Of a DNA stretch of 9,822 bases, positions 1 to 7,095 are shown one piece after another; within the stretch, counting starts at the first letter, position 1; every line of letters starts with the position of its first letter. The position numbers and the translations under genes were made by a program. The stretch spans positions 1-9,822 of the forward strand of contig UQOB01000044.1 in the NCBI GenBank assembly GCA_900542595.1. Direction: 5' to 3'. This DNA is from an uncultured Mollicutes bacterium (GTDB lineage: Bacteria; Bacillota_I; Bacilli_A; RFN20; CAG-826). The notes beneath the pieces were generated by a model. It was given only the letters and a program-made list of their open reading frames with translations. It was not told where the DNA came from and did no database searches.

Positions 1-1892
1 AGGGAAAGAGTGAACGGGGGTGCTACCCGGTCATCAGAATCCCAATGCGGCAATGGATGCTCAAGATTACCGCATACGCGGATAAACTAGAAAAAGATTT
101 ATCGCTCCTCGATTGGCCGAAATCCACCTTAGAAATGCAGAAGAACTGGATTGGTCGTAGTAGCGGCGTCGAAATCACTTTCCAAGTCGAAAATAGCACT
201 GATACCTTCAAAGTCTTCACCACCCGGGTCGATACTTTATTCGGTTGCACTTATTGTGTCTTAGCGCCCGAACATTGTTTAGTCGATAAGATTACCACCC
301 CGGAACATAAACAAGAAGTCTGCGATTATGTAGCGGAAAGCCAAAAAAAGAGTGAACTTTTGCGGACATCTTTAGAAAAAGATAAGACCGGAGTTTTCAC
401 GGGAAGCTACGCGATAAACCCGGTAAATCAAAAGAGAATTCCGATTTATGTCGGGGATTATGTCTTAGGAAGTTACGGGACGGGAGCGGTTATGGCCTGC
501 CCCGCTCACGATAAACGGGACTACGCGTTTGCCACCAAATACCATTTACCGATCATCAAAGTTTTAGAGAATGATGTGGAAGGGGACGCTTTTGAAGGCG
601 ATGCTCCCCACATCAATAGCGATTTCATCAATGGCTTAAAGATTGATGATGCTAAACGCGTTATCACTGATTACCTCGTTAAACATAACGCTGGAAAAGA
701 AGTGGTGAATTATAAACTCCGGGACTGGATTTTCTCCCGTCAACGTTATTGGGGAGAACCGATTCCGATCGTTCAAACTTTAGATGACAAGAAAGAACAC
801 GCATTAAAAGAAAGTGAGCTGCCTTTAACTTTACCGGAGCTCGATGACTATAAACCGACCAAAACCGGGGAACCGCCATTATCGAAGGCCCCGGATAGTT
901 GGCTCTATACCACCTATGACGGAAGAAAAGCGAAGCGGGAAACCAACACGATGCCCCAATGGGCAGGTTCGTGTTGGTACTATATCCGCTACTTAGATCC
1001 CCATAATGACCACGTGATAGCCGACAAAAAGCTCCTCGATCACTGGCTCCCAGTCGATCTTTATATTGGGGGACAAGAACACGCGGTACTCCATCTTTTA
1101 TATGCTCGGTTTTGGCATAAGTTCCTGTATGACCTCGGGGTCGTCAGTTCACCCGAACCCTTTAAGAAGTTATTCCACCAAGGGATGATCTTAGGCTCGA
1201 ACGGGGAAAAGATGAGTAAGAGCGCCGGAAACGTCGTTAATCCTGACGAAGTTATCGATGAAGTTGGAGCGGACGCATTACGCTTATTTGAAATGTTCTT
1301 AGGGCCGCTTCATGACGATAAACCTTGGGACACCAAGGGCTTAAATGGAGCGAGACGCTTCCTTGAACGGGTCTACCGGCTCTTCACGGAAAAAGAAAAC
1401 ACCGAAAGAATTACTGATAAGAACAGCGGTGAACTGGATTACAGCTATAACTTCTTAGTCAAGAAAGTGACCAATGAGTTTGAGTCGTTAGATTTCAATA
1501 CCGCTATCAGTCAATTCATGGTCTTCGTCAATGATTGCTATAAAGCTAAAACTTTATATAAACCTTATCTCGAAGGCTTCATCAAAATGTTATCCTGTGT
1601 AACTCCTTTCATCGGGGAAGAAATCTGGAGCATCTTAGGGCATAAGGGCACGATTGCCTATGAACCTTGGCCGACCTATGACGAAAGTAAACTCGTTGTA
1701 AACGATGTTACTATCGCGGTCAGTATCAACGGAAAAGTCCGTTCAACCCTGACAGTCAATAAAGACGAAAAACAAGACGTCATCGAAACAAAAGCTAAGG
1801 AAATTGAAAAGATTAAACCTTACTTAGAAAATAAGACTATTCGGAAAGTGATTTACGTTCCGGGAAAGATCATCAACTTTATTGTCGCCTAA
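1..1892 (+). CDS. leuS: Leucyl-tRNA synthetase, 5'-truncated by the window edge
   Basis: LeuRS charges tRNA-Leu with leucine in the cytoplasm and hydrolyses mischarged products in its CP1 editing domain. The reading frame (first full codon at 3) is open to the left edge and encodes GKSERG...PMRQWMLKITAYADKL, a typical internal LeuRS stretch, so the ATG at 45 is an internal Met and not the start. 629 residues are visible; bacterial LeuRS is about 800, so roughly 175 N-terminal residues including the HIGH motif lie upstream. The editing domain shows the threonine-rich motif FTTRVDTLFG and the GTGAVMACPAHDKRD block with its conserved Asp. The catalytic core then shows DWIFSRQRYWGEPIP, YIGGQEHAVLHLLYARFWHK and the KMSKS loop (1209-1223). 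It ends with an anticodon-binding helical domain and the VPGKIINFIVA tail. It heads a block of seven co-directional genes. The editing motif has Val where Pro or Ala is usual (TTRPDT/TTRADT). Confidence 0.97.
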   Translation, partial: GKSERGCYPVIRIPMRQWMLKITAYADKLEKDLSLLDWPKSTLEMQKNWIGRSSGVEITFQVENSTDTFKVFTTRVDTLFGCTYCVLAPEHCLVDKITTPEHKQEVCDYVAESQKKSELLRTSLEKDKTGVFTGSYAINPVNQKRIPIYVGDYVLGSYGTGAVMACPAHDKRDYAFATKYHLPIIKVLENDVEGDAFEGDAPHINSDFINGLKIDDAKRVITDYLVKHNAGKEVVNYKLRDWIFSRQRYWGEPIPIVQTLDDKKEHALKESELPLTLPELDDYKPTKTGEPPLSKAPDSWLYTTYDGRKAKRETNTMPQWAGSCWYYIRYLDPHNDHVIADKKLLDHWLPVDLYIGGQEHAVLHLLYARFWHKFLYDLGVVSSPEPFKKLFHQGMILGSNGEKMSKSAGNVVNPDEVIDEVGADALRLFEMFLGPLHDDKPWDTKGLNGARRFLERVYRLFTEKENTERITDKNSGELDYSYNFLVKKVTNEFESLDFNTAISQFMVFVNDCYKAKTLYKPYLEGFIKMLSCVTPFIGEEIWSILGHKGTIAYEPWPTYDESKLVVNDVTIAVSINGKVRSTLTVNKDEKQDVIETKAKEIEKIKPYLENKTIRKVIYVPGKIINFIVA

Positions 1893-1893
1893 C

Positions 1894-2619
1894 ATGCTTT
1901 ATATCGACGTTGGAAATACACTATTCAAGTCTGGGAGAAAGGAAAAGGATGGTTTTCATATCCTTTTTTCCTGTTCCAGTAAAAGTTTAAAAGAAGAAAG
2001 AGAATTTTCTTTCTTAACTGGCCTCTTAGCCACAAAAGAAGGGGTTGCCCTAAGTAGCGTGGTTCCTTCTATTACTGATTCTTTAGTGAAATACTTTAAG
2101 AAACATCAACATCCCTATGTCTTTTTAACTTGCAATAACTGTGACCCCTTAGTTTTCGCGGTTGATGATAAACAAGAAGTGGGGAGCGATTTAATAGCGG
2201 ACTCGCTTGGCGCTATCTCGCTCGGGGAAGACGACTATTTCATCTGTGACGTCGGAACCGCGACTAAATGTATTTATTTAAGCAAGAAGACTTTTATGGG
2301 TTTAAGCATCAGCCCTGGTCTCCATACCGGCTTAGAAGGTCTTTTAGAAAACGCCGCCTTATTAGATTTAAAAAATCTTAAAATCCCTGCAAATCCCTTA
2401 GGTAAAAATAGCGAAGATTGTATCTCCGGTGGGCTTTTATACGGAAAATCGTATGAAATACTGGGGTTTTATAAGGCATATTGTGATATTGCGAATAAGC
2501 CTTTAAAGAAAATCCTAACCGGTGGGGATAGCCAACTTTTACTGCCCTTACTTATGGACTTCGAATATCACCCGACCTTACTTTTAGAAGGTTTAGCCTA
2601 CCGCTTTAAGGAGTTTTGA
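1894..2619 (+). CDS. coaX: Type III pantothenate kinase (CoaX)
   Basis: CoaX phosphorylates pantothenate to 4'-phosphopantothenate, the first step of CoA synthesis, in the cytoplasm. The 241-residue product fits the family (about 250) and its ASKHA fold motifs: IDVGNTLFKSG phosphate-1 motif at residues 4-14 (Asp5), SSVVPSIT at 54-61, EVGSDLIADSLGA at 95-107 with the expected Asp99, the second phosphate motif DVGTAT at 119-124, SISPGLHTGLEGLL, ISGGLLYG, ILTGGDSQLL and the C-terminal LLEGLAYRF. The usual GADR motif reads GSDL here, so the Arg is missing although the Asp remains. I chose ATG 1894 because the family begins directly with M-hydrophobic-IDxGNT; a TTG at 1882 would add four residues inside leuS. 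No Shine-Dalgarno sequence is visible, and the start is one base after the leuS stop, which suggests termination-reinitiation coupling. The next gene encodes a vitamin transporter S component. Confidence 0.9.
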   Translation: MLYIDVGNTLFKSGRKEKDGFHILFSCSSKSLKEEREFSFLTGLLATKEGVALSSVVPSITDSLVKYFKKHQHPYVFLTCNNCDPLVFAVDDKQEVGSDLIADSLGAISLGEDDYFICDVGTATKCIYLSKKTFMGLSISPGLHTGLEGLLENAALLDLKNLKIPANPLGKNSEDCISGGLLYGKSYEILGFYKAYCDIANKPLKKILTGGDSQLLLPLLMDFEYHPTLLLEGLAYRFKEF

Positions 2620-2621
2620 TT

Positions 2622-3308
2622 ATGGATACTATTTGGATAATTTTCTGGGTTTTCTTCGCTCTCTGTATCATCGGCTTTTTAGCCTTGGTCAAGAAAACTT
2701 TCCCGACCGAAATTAAGGTGAAGAGTTTAGCTATGGACGCGATGATTATCGCGATTATCGTCATCATGGGTCTCATCCCGCAAGTCGGCTACATCATGAT
2801 TCTTCCAGGCCTAAGTTTAACCTTGGTTCATTTACCGGTTTTACTTGGTTGCTATATTGGGGGACCGAAGAAGGGCTTACTTTATGGCTTAGTCTTCGGG
2901 CTTACCTCTTGGTACCAAGCGATGTTCAATATGTCGGGCTTAAATATTTTCTTTATTTATCCCTGGATCAGCGTTCTTCCACGGGTCTTATTCGGCTTTA
3001 TTGCTGGCTTAGTCTTCTCTTTCTTAAGAAAACTTTTAAAGGGGAAAGACAAGTTCTATGTCACCTCGGGGGCGAGTTTCCTTTTAACGGTTGTTCATAC
3101 CGCGTTAGTGTTCAGTTGTCTCTTCATTTTCTATCCTACGGAAATGATTAGTTTATTTGGGTCGACCCAAGAAATTACCCAAGGTGTAACTTTTTTCTTT
3201 TTTGGTGTTATCCTTTTAGGGGCCGCCGGTGAAGCGTTGTTGGCGGCCATCTTAATTCCGATTCTCGGAAAAGTCTTTAAAGAAGTCAGTGTATTGAAGA
3301 AGGAGTAG
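2622..3308 (+). CDS. ECF transporter S component, probably for pantothenate
   Basis: Integral membrane substrate-binding subunit of an energy-coupling factor vitamin transporter; it would work with a shared EcfA/EcfA'/EcfT module encoded elsewhere. The 228-residue protein is strongly hydrophobic. It has a segment typical of this S-component family (PF12822-like): MDAMIIAIIVIMGLIPQVGY at residues 38-57, then LTLVHLPVLLGCYIGGPKKG (66-85) and GLLYGLVFGLTSWYQAMF. About seven membrane helices can be drawn: roughly residues 4-23, 38-58, 66-81, 86-104, 115-137, 150-173 and 188-218. The first is an extra N-terminal helix compared with the usual six. Substrate is inferred from position 2 nt after the pantothenate kinase gene; members of this family near CoA genes are known as PanT. 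Specificity cannot be read from sequence alone. ATG 2622 is preceded by AAGGAG (2608-2613) at 8 nt spacing; an in-frame TTG at 2616 is less likely. Confidence 0.85.
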   Translation: MDTIWIIFWVFFALCIIGFLALVKKTFPTEIKVKSLAMDAMIIAIIVIMGLIPQVGYIMILPGLSLTLVHLPVLLGCYIGGPKKGLLYGLVFGLTSWYQAMFNMSGLNIFFIYPWISVLPRVLFGFIAGLVFSFLRKLLKGKDKFYVTSGASFLLTVVHTALVFSCLFIFYPTEMISLFGSTQEITQGVTFFFFGVILLGAAGEALLAAILIPILGKVFKEVSVLKKE

Positions 3309-3310
3309 TT

Positions 3311-4669
3311 ATGAATTTCAAAAAGTTAGCGAAAATTTATCAAAAGCAAGCCTTAGTCGCCTTAGAACAATACATCAAGGTCGATTCGACGTATGACGAA
3401 AAGACCGTCGATAAGAATAATCCTTACGGGAAAAAGGTCAGCAAAGGTTTAGCCTATTTCGAAAAATTAGGCCGTGATAACGGTTTTAAAACCAAGAATT
3501 ACGGAAATCGAGTTGTCGAACTCACCTATGGGGATGAAGGTCCTCTCATTGGAATTTACGGTCATACTGACGTGGTTCCGGCGACCGGGAAATGGACGTA
3601 CAGCCCTTTTAGCGGCACCTATAAAGATGGGGTCGTTTATGGGCGAGGCGCTATCGATGATAAAGGCCCGATGGTGGCTGCTTTCTACGCCGTAAAACTT
3701 TTAAAAGATAATAACTTAATCAAGGGTTACCGGGTCAAAATCGTCAGCGGTGGCGATGAAGAGAGAGGTTCTTCTTGTTTAAATAGTTACTTCCATGAAT
3801 ATAAAGGCGAAACCCCGAAGTATGGTTTCACCCCCGATGCCGATTGGCCTCTTATCTACGGAGAAAAAGGGATGGGCACTTATATTGGGACAAGGGTTAT
3901 CGATTTAAGCCCGGTGATTGCCTTAGAAGGTGGGGAAGTCTTTAACCAAGTCTGTGATAACGTCCTCGTCACCTTAAAGAAATATAAGAAGTTTGAAGAT
4001 TACGCGGTAAAAGAAGGGAATGTTGATAACCTTTCCAATGACGCGGTAACGATCTTACGTTTTAAAGGCAAGAGCGCTCATGGAAGCACCCCGGAAAAAG
4101 GCGTCAATGCAATCGCGATTTGTTTTAACGCGATTGGAACTTTCTACAAGGTGGAAGACCTCGTCACTTTAGGTAACATCATCAAGAGTAGCGATGGTGC
4201 TTATTTCGGAAGCAATGCCACTTCCCCAGAACTGGGCAGCAGTACCTTTAACTATGGAAAAGTCAGTTATGACGGAAAAGTCTTAAAGCTCGGTTTAGAT
4301 TACCGTTATGGAGAAACAGTCGATCCGAAAGATGCTATCAATAAACTCAATGTTAAATCGAAGATGAGCTTCACCTTACTCAGCGGCCATGAACATCTCT
4401 TATTCGATAAGAATAGTCCATTGGTCAAGCTTTTAATGAAAGCCTATAAGCGGGAAACCTTAGACTTATTCGCGAAACCTTTCACCATCGGCGGTGGCAC
4501 GTACGCGAAAGAAGCGAAGAATACGGTCGCTTTCGGGGCCTGTTTCGCTAAACGCGGCGGCAATAACATGCATTCACCCGATGAATTCATGCACGCGGAA
4601 GATTTATTGAAAGATATCGCGATTTACGCTCGAGCGGTTTATCTTTTGGGGAAGGACTGTGCGAAGTAG
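3311..4669 (+). CDS. pepV: PepV-type M20 family dipeptidase
   Basis: A cytoplasmic di-zinc metallopeptidase that cleaves dipeptides with broad specificity to supply free amino acids. The 452-residue length fits the PepV family (about 470). Metal and catalytic residues of the M20 family are all present: YGHTDVVP at 83-90 (His85 ligand, Asp87), RGAIDDKGP at 112-120 (bridging Asp116), GGDEERGS at 147-154 (general base Glu150 and ligand Glu151), FTPDADWPLIYGEKG at 173-187 (ligand Asp176, the PepV signature) and NNMHSPDEF at 418-426 (ligand His421). The lid or dimerisation domain between them carries KSAHGSTPEKG. No signal peptide is present. The start ATG has an AGGAG ribosome site overlapping the end of the upstream transporter gene, and the 3' end overlaps trmB by 11 nt. 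Fused gene order pepV-trmB-ytpR is reminiscent of the Bacillus ytjP/ytmQ/ytpR neighbourhood. Confidence 0.93.
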   Translation: MNFKKLAKIYQKQALVALEQYIKVDSTYDEKTVDKNNPYGKKVSKGLAYFEKLGRDNGFKTKNYGNRVVELTYGDEGPLIGIYGHTDVVPATGKWTYSPFSGTYKDGVVYGRGAIDDKGPMVAAFYAVKLLKDNNLIKGYRVKIVSGGDEERGSSCLNSYFHEYKGETPKYGFTPDADWPLIYGEKGMGTYIGTRVIDLSPVIALEGGEVFNQVCDNVLVTLKKYKKFEDYAVKEGNVDNLSNDAVTILRFKGKSAHGSTPEKGVNAIAICFNAIGTFYKVEDLVTLGNIIKSSDGAYFGSNATSPELGSSTFNYGKVSYDGKVLKLGLDYRYGETVDPKDAINKLNVKSKMSFTLLSGHEHLLFDKNSPLVKLLMKAYKRETLDLFAKPFTIGGGTYAKEAKNTVAFGACFAKRGGNNMHSPDEFMHAEDLLKDIAIYARAVYLLGKDCAK

Positions 4670-5291
4670 GTTTAAAGCCTGGGCCAACCCCCTTTTAAAT
4701 CTCCATCCGGAAGTCATTAAAACCGCAGTGGACACCTCTGACTCTTTTTATCAAGATGGGGTCAGTTTAGAAATCGGTGGGGGTAAAGGGGCCTTCAGTC
4801 TCGATAAAGCCTCCCACGGGGAGAAGATGCTAGTCTTAGAGAAAGATTCCTCCGTTTCCGGTTTATTTCTTAAGAAATATCTTTCTTATGAAGAACCGCT
4901 TCCGATTCACTGGGTGAGGGAGGACTTTGATAAGTTCTATCCGGAACTTCGTAAGTTAAGATTTAATCGAATCTATCTCAATTTTAGTGACCCGTGGCCA
5001 AAGAAACGGCACGAGAAAAGAAGATTAACTTTCCCTACGAGGTTAAAGATGTTTAATAGCCTCTTAACTAGTGACGGGAAAGTCTATTTTAAGACCGATA
5101 ACGATAGCCTTTTTGCTTATACTTTAGAAGCTCTTAAAGAAACCAATATCACCCCTCTTTTAGTCGATGACGATTACCAAAAAGAGGATGACGACAGCGA
5201 GACGGAATATGAGAAGAATTTCCGTTCAAAAGGGGTTAAAATAAAACGAATTATTTGGGGGAAGAATGATGCGATACCGGATGTTCTATAA
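4659..5291 (+). CDS. trmB: tRNA (guanine-N7-)-methyltransferase TrmB
   Basis: S-adenosylmethionine-dependent enzyme that forms m7G46 in the variable loop of tRNAs. The 210-residue product starts MRSRFKAWANPLL, matching the family's MRxRxKxWA start, which supports the GTG at 4659 inside the end of pepV; GGGGAAGGA (4648-4656) just upstream can serve as ribosome site. The Rossmann SAM motif is LEIGGGKGAF at residues 37-46; the family usually has EIGCGKG, so Cys is replaced by Gly. VLEKD (59-63) is the acidic ribose-binding position. The signature block NFSDPWPKKRHEKRRL lies at 108-123, and KTDN at 145-148 completes the active-site set. The gene overlaps the next start by 26 nt. Confidence 0.95.
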   Translation: MRSRFKAWANPLLNLHPEVIKTAVDTSDSFYQDGVSLEIGGGKGAFSLDKASHGEKMLVLEKDSSVSGLFLKKYLSYEEPLPIHWVREDFDKFYPELRKLRFNRIYLNFSDPWPKKRHEKRRLTFPTRLKMFNSLLTSDGKVYFKTDNDSLFAYTLEALKETNITPLLVDDDYQKEDDDSETEYEKNFRSKGVKIKRIIWGKNDAIPDVL

Positions 5292-5868
5292 CTTTGATGC
5301 CTTCGGGGATACCTTACTCATCTTAATCCATCCGGAAAAGAAACCGGATCGAGTGGAAGATAAAAATGGGGTCACTGCCTTATATTTAGGCGATGAACTC
5401 TTAGGCTATAACATCTTTGATTTGAGCCGGGTTTTAAAATTGAAAGCCAAGGGCATCATCTTTACTCCCGGCGTTGAACTCGTCACTCTTGTGAACCAAC
5501 TCTTAACTGCCGCGGGTCTTCCTGTCTTAGAAGAACTCACTGATTCCGGTTTCCATGTCTTTAAAGTCACCAAGATTGAAGAACACCCCTTGGATGAAAA
5601 AGCGAAGATTGTCACTTTGAGTGACGGAAAAGACACCTATGAAACCATCACTAAACTCAATAATGTCAATGTCGATGATAAAGTCGTAGGTTTGATTGAT
5701 GGCTATATCGCGCCGGACGGCATGATGTTCTTAAAACATGTCGATCATAACATTAAAAATGATGTGCTCTTGCTTTCGGAAAAAGCTTTGAAGCAAGGGG
5801 AAGATGAAAAAGAAATCTTTAAAGCCACCAAAAACGAAGCAGGTGACGATTTCTTCTTAGGGAGATAA
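5266..5868 (+). CDS. ytpR: YtpR-like tRNA-binding domain protein
   Basis: YtpR proteins carry an N-terminal DUF4479 domain and a C-terminal EMAP/tRNA-binding OB fold like that of the PheRS beta subunit N-terminus. Their cellular role is not settled. Here residues 6-90 (MFYNFDAFGDTLLI...LKAKGIIFTPG) match the first domain in length and opening, and residues 98-155 (VFKVTKIEEHPLDEKAKIV...) form the OB fold, including the HPxxEK-like strand. The fold is degenerate: the usual IVCGAPN block is replaced by ETITKLNNVN (126-135), so tRNA binding may be weakened. The C-terminus (to 200) is charged. Three Met codons compete for the start: 5266, 5269 and 5281. The G-rich ribosome-like site (5257-5262) best fits 5269, while family homology would allow 5281. 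The position between trmB and pncB suits a translation-linked housekeeping role. Confidence 0.82.
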   Translation: MMRYRMFYNFDAFGDTLLILIHPEKKPDRVEDKNGVTALYLGDELLGYNIFDLSRVLKLKAKGIIFTPGVELVTLVNQLLTAAGLPVLEELTDSGFHVFKVTKIEEHPLDEKAKIVTLSDGKDTYETITKLNNVNVDDKVVGLIDGYIAPDGMMFLKHVDHNIKNDVLLLSEKALKQGEDEKEIFKATKNEAGDDFFLGR

Positions 5869-5870
5869 GT

Positions 5871-6977
5871 ATGGAAGAATTAGAAATTAAGCTGAAAGAA
5901 CAAGGAAAAATCAGCCGGTTAACTAACAAGACCTTTAAGTTCGATCCGAGAATTAAGGATGGCTATTATTCCGCTAACTATTTTTTGAAGACACGAGAAA
6001 TCGTTAAAGAACAACTGCCTGGCCATATCGTGGAAGAACAGTGGTTTCAAAGAACGAAGGACGCGATGGCCTGCGGAATCGATGAAGCAATCGCTATCCT
6101 CCACACCTTTAGCGATCACCCGGAAGATTTAAAGATTTACGCTTTAAATGATGGGGATTTAATCACTGAAAATGAACCGGTTTTAAAGGTGTTTGGCCGT
6201 TATGAAGATTTCGGATATTTAGAAAGTGTCATCGATGGTATTTTAAGCAGAAGAACCAGTGTAGCCACCAACGTCATGCGGGTGGTGAGAGCCTTAAGAG
6301 GAACCGCCACATTCTCGATGGCGGATCGGCAAGATGATATTTTGACCCAAGCTGGGGATGGCTACGCGACTTATGTTGCGGGCATCAAGAAATTCTCAAC
6401 GGACGCCCAAGGAAGTTGGGTCGGGGTCAAAGGCATGGGCACGATGCCGCACGCTTTGATTCAGATGTGTAACGGGGATATTGTGAAAGCCTGCCAAGTT
6501 TATCACGCGACCTATCCGGATACCCCAGTGACCGCCCTCATCGATTACCATAATAACGTCGTCCATGATACCATCATGGCAGGAAAAGCCTTAGGCCACA
6601 TTTTAGGTGGTGTTCGGGTCGATACTTCGAAAGCCTTAATCGACCATTATTTTGATGATAAGGATACTTCGGGTTTCGATCCCCACGGGGTTTGCAAGGA
6701 ACTCATCTACGCGTTAAAGAGAGAACTCATCGCTAATCATTTAGATTGGATTAAGATCACCGTGAGCAGTGGCTTCACCGCCGAGAAAATCGATGAATGG
6801 ACCAAAGAAGGGGTGCCGGTCGATATGTATGGGGTTGGGAGCAGTTTAATCGTCAACAATACCTGCGGTTATACCGGTGACCTGGTTTCGATTGATGGAC
6901 GGAACGAAGCAAAAGAAGGAAGACATGATATTCCTTCCGATAGATTAAAATTAGTGCCTTACCCGGTAAATAAATAG
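5871..6977 (+). CDS. pncB: Nicotinate phosphoribosyltransferase, short form
   Basis: Converts nicotinate and PRPP to nicotinate mononucleotide in the cytoplasm, the first step of the Preiss-Handler salvage route to NAD. The 368 residues match the short NAPRTase type found in many Clostridia, Mollicutes and archaea rather than the ~490-residue Bacillus form. Visible motifs are FDPRIKDGYYSANYFLKTRE (24-43, substrate-contact tyrosines), LESVIDGILSRRTSVATN (118-134), the loop GVKGMGTMPHAL (185-196) containing the probable phosphorylated His194, VTALIDYHNNV, the VRVDTSKAL strand, ITVSSGF, and the phosphate-binding GVGSSLI near 327-333. The ATG is 2 nt after the ytpR stop, with AGGGAG (5859-5864) at 6 nt spacing. 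It is the last gene of the cluster. No clear intrinsic terminator follows, so read-through into the regulator downstream is possible. Confidence 0.95.
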   Translation: MEELEIKLKEQGKISRLTNKTFKFDPRIKDGYYSANYFLKTREIVKEQLPGHIVEEQWFQRTKDAMACGIDEAIAILHTFSDHPEDLKIYALNDGDLITENEPVLKVFGRYEDFGYLESVIDGILSRRTSVATNVMRVVRALRGTATFSMADRQDDILTQAGDGYATYVAGIKKFSTDAQGSWVGVKGMGTMPHALIQMCNGDIVKACQVYHATYPDTPVTALIDYHNNVVHDTIMAGKALGHILGGVRVDTSKALIDHYFDDKDTSGFDPHGVCKELIYALKRELIANHLDWIKITVSSGFTAEKIDEWTKEGVPVDMYGVGSSLIVNNTCGYTGDLVSIDGRNEAKEGRHDIPSDRLKLVPYPVNK

Positions 6978-7035
6978 TTCGCATCGAAACTTTTTACAAT
7001 TTATTTTTTCAATATTTCAGAAAATTTTTTCAAAG

Positions 7036-7051
7036 ATGAAAATCTTTTCAT
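7036..7051. promoter_or_regulatory. Candidate LacI-family operator (perfect 16-bp palindrome)
   Basis: ATGAAAA-TC-TTTTCAT has perfect 7-bp arms around two bases. It matches the general shape of LacI/CcpA-type operators (TGAAA-centre-TTTCA), but the centre is TC rather than the usual CG. Its last base is the first base of the -35 hexamer of the downstream regulator gene, so a bound repressor would block that promoter. A second half copy ATGAAAACG lies at 7077-7085. Autoregulation by the LacI-type protein is inferred from position only. Confidence 0.55.
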
Positions 7052-7078
7052 TGCACATTGTTTTTCTTCCGTTAAAAT
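7051..7078 (+). promoter_or_regulatory. Sigma-A-type promoter of the LacI-family gene
   Basis: -35 TTGCAC (7051-7056), a 16-nt spacer and -10 TAAAAT (7073-7078). The expected start of transcription near 7084-7086 would fall at or next to the GGAGG ribosome site (7085-7089), giving a leader of only about 10-12 nt. Confidence 0.6.
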
Positions 7079-7087
7079 GAAAACGGA
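7068..7087. repeat. Inverted repeat across the -10 box and ribosome site
   Basis: TCCGTT (7068-7073) and AACGGA (7082-7087) form 6-bp perfect arms around 8 nt. The right arm contains part of the GGAGG ribosome site and the interval holds the -10 element. It could be a second protein-binding dyad or chance; it is too near the transcription start to form a full RNA hairpin. Confidence 0.35.
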
Positions 7088-7095
7088 GGCGAACT

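Noticed and set aside
45..47. ATG as the start of leuS
   Set aside because: The same frame is open to the left edge and encodes well conserved LeuRS sequence before it; the PMRQWMLKITAYAD Met is internal in the family.
23..879. Open frames on the minus strand opposite leuS
   Set aside because: They are antisense to well conserved leuS codons, show no recognisable domain and have no ribosome sites. The same holds for other minus-strand frames opposite ytpR, pncB, the LacI gene and the DegV gene.
1882..1893. TTG start adding four residues to CoaX
   Set aside because: ATG 1894 directly precedes the conserved LYIDVGNT strand; the TTG lies in leuS and has no ribosome site.
6978..7050. Intrinsic terminator for the leuS-pncB cluster
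   Set aside because: The region has T-rich runs but no GC-rich stem before them; the only stem is the AT-rich palindrome at 7036-7051, which fits an operator better.
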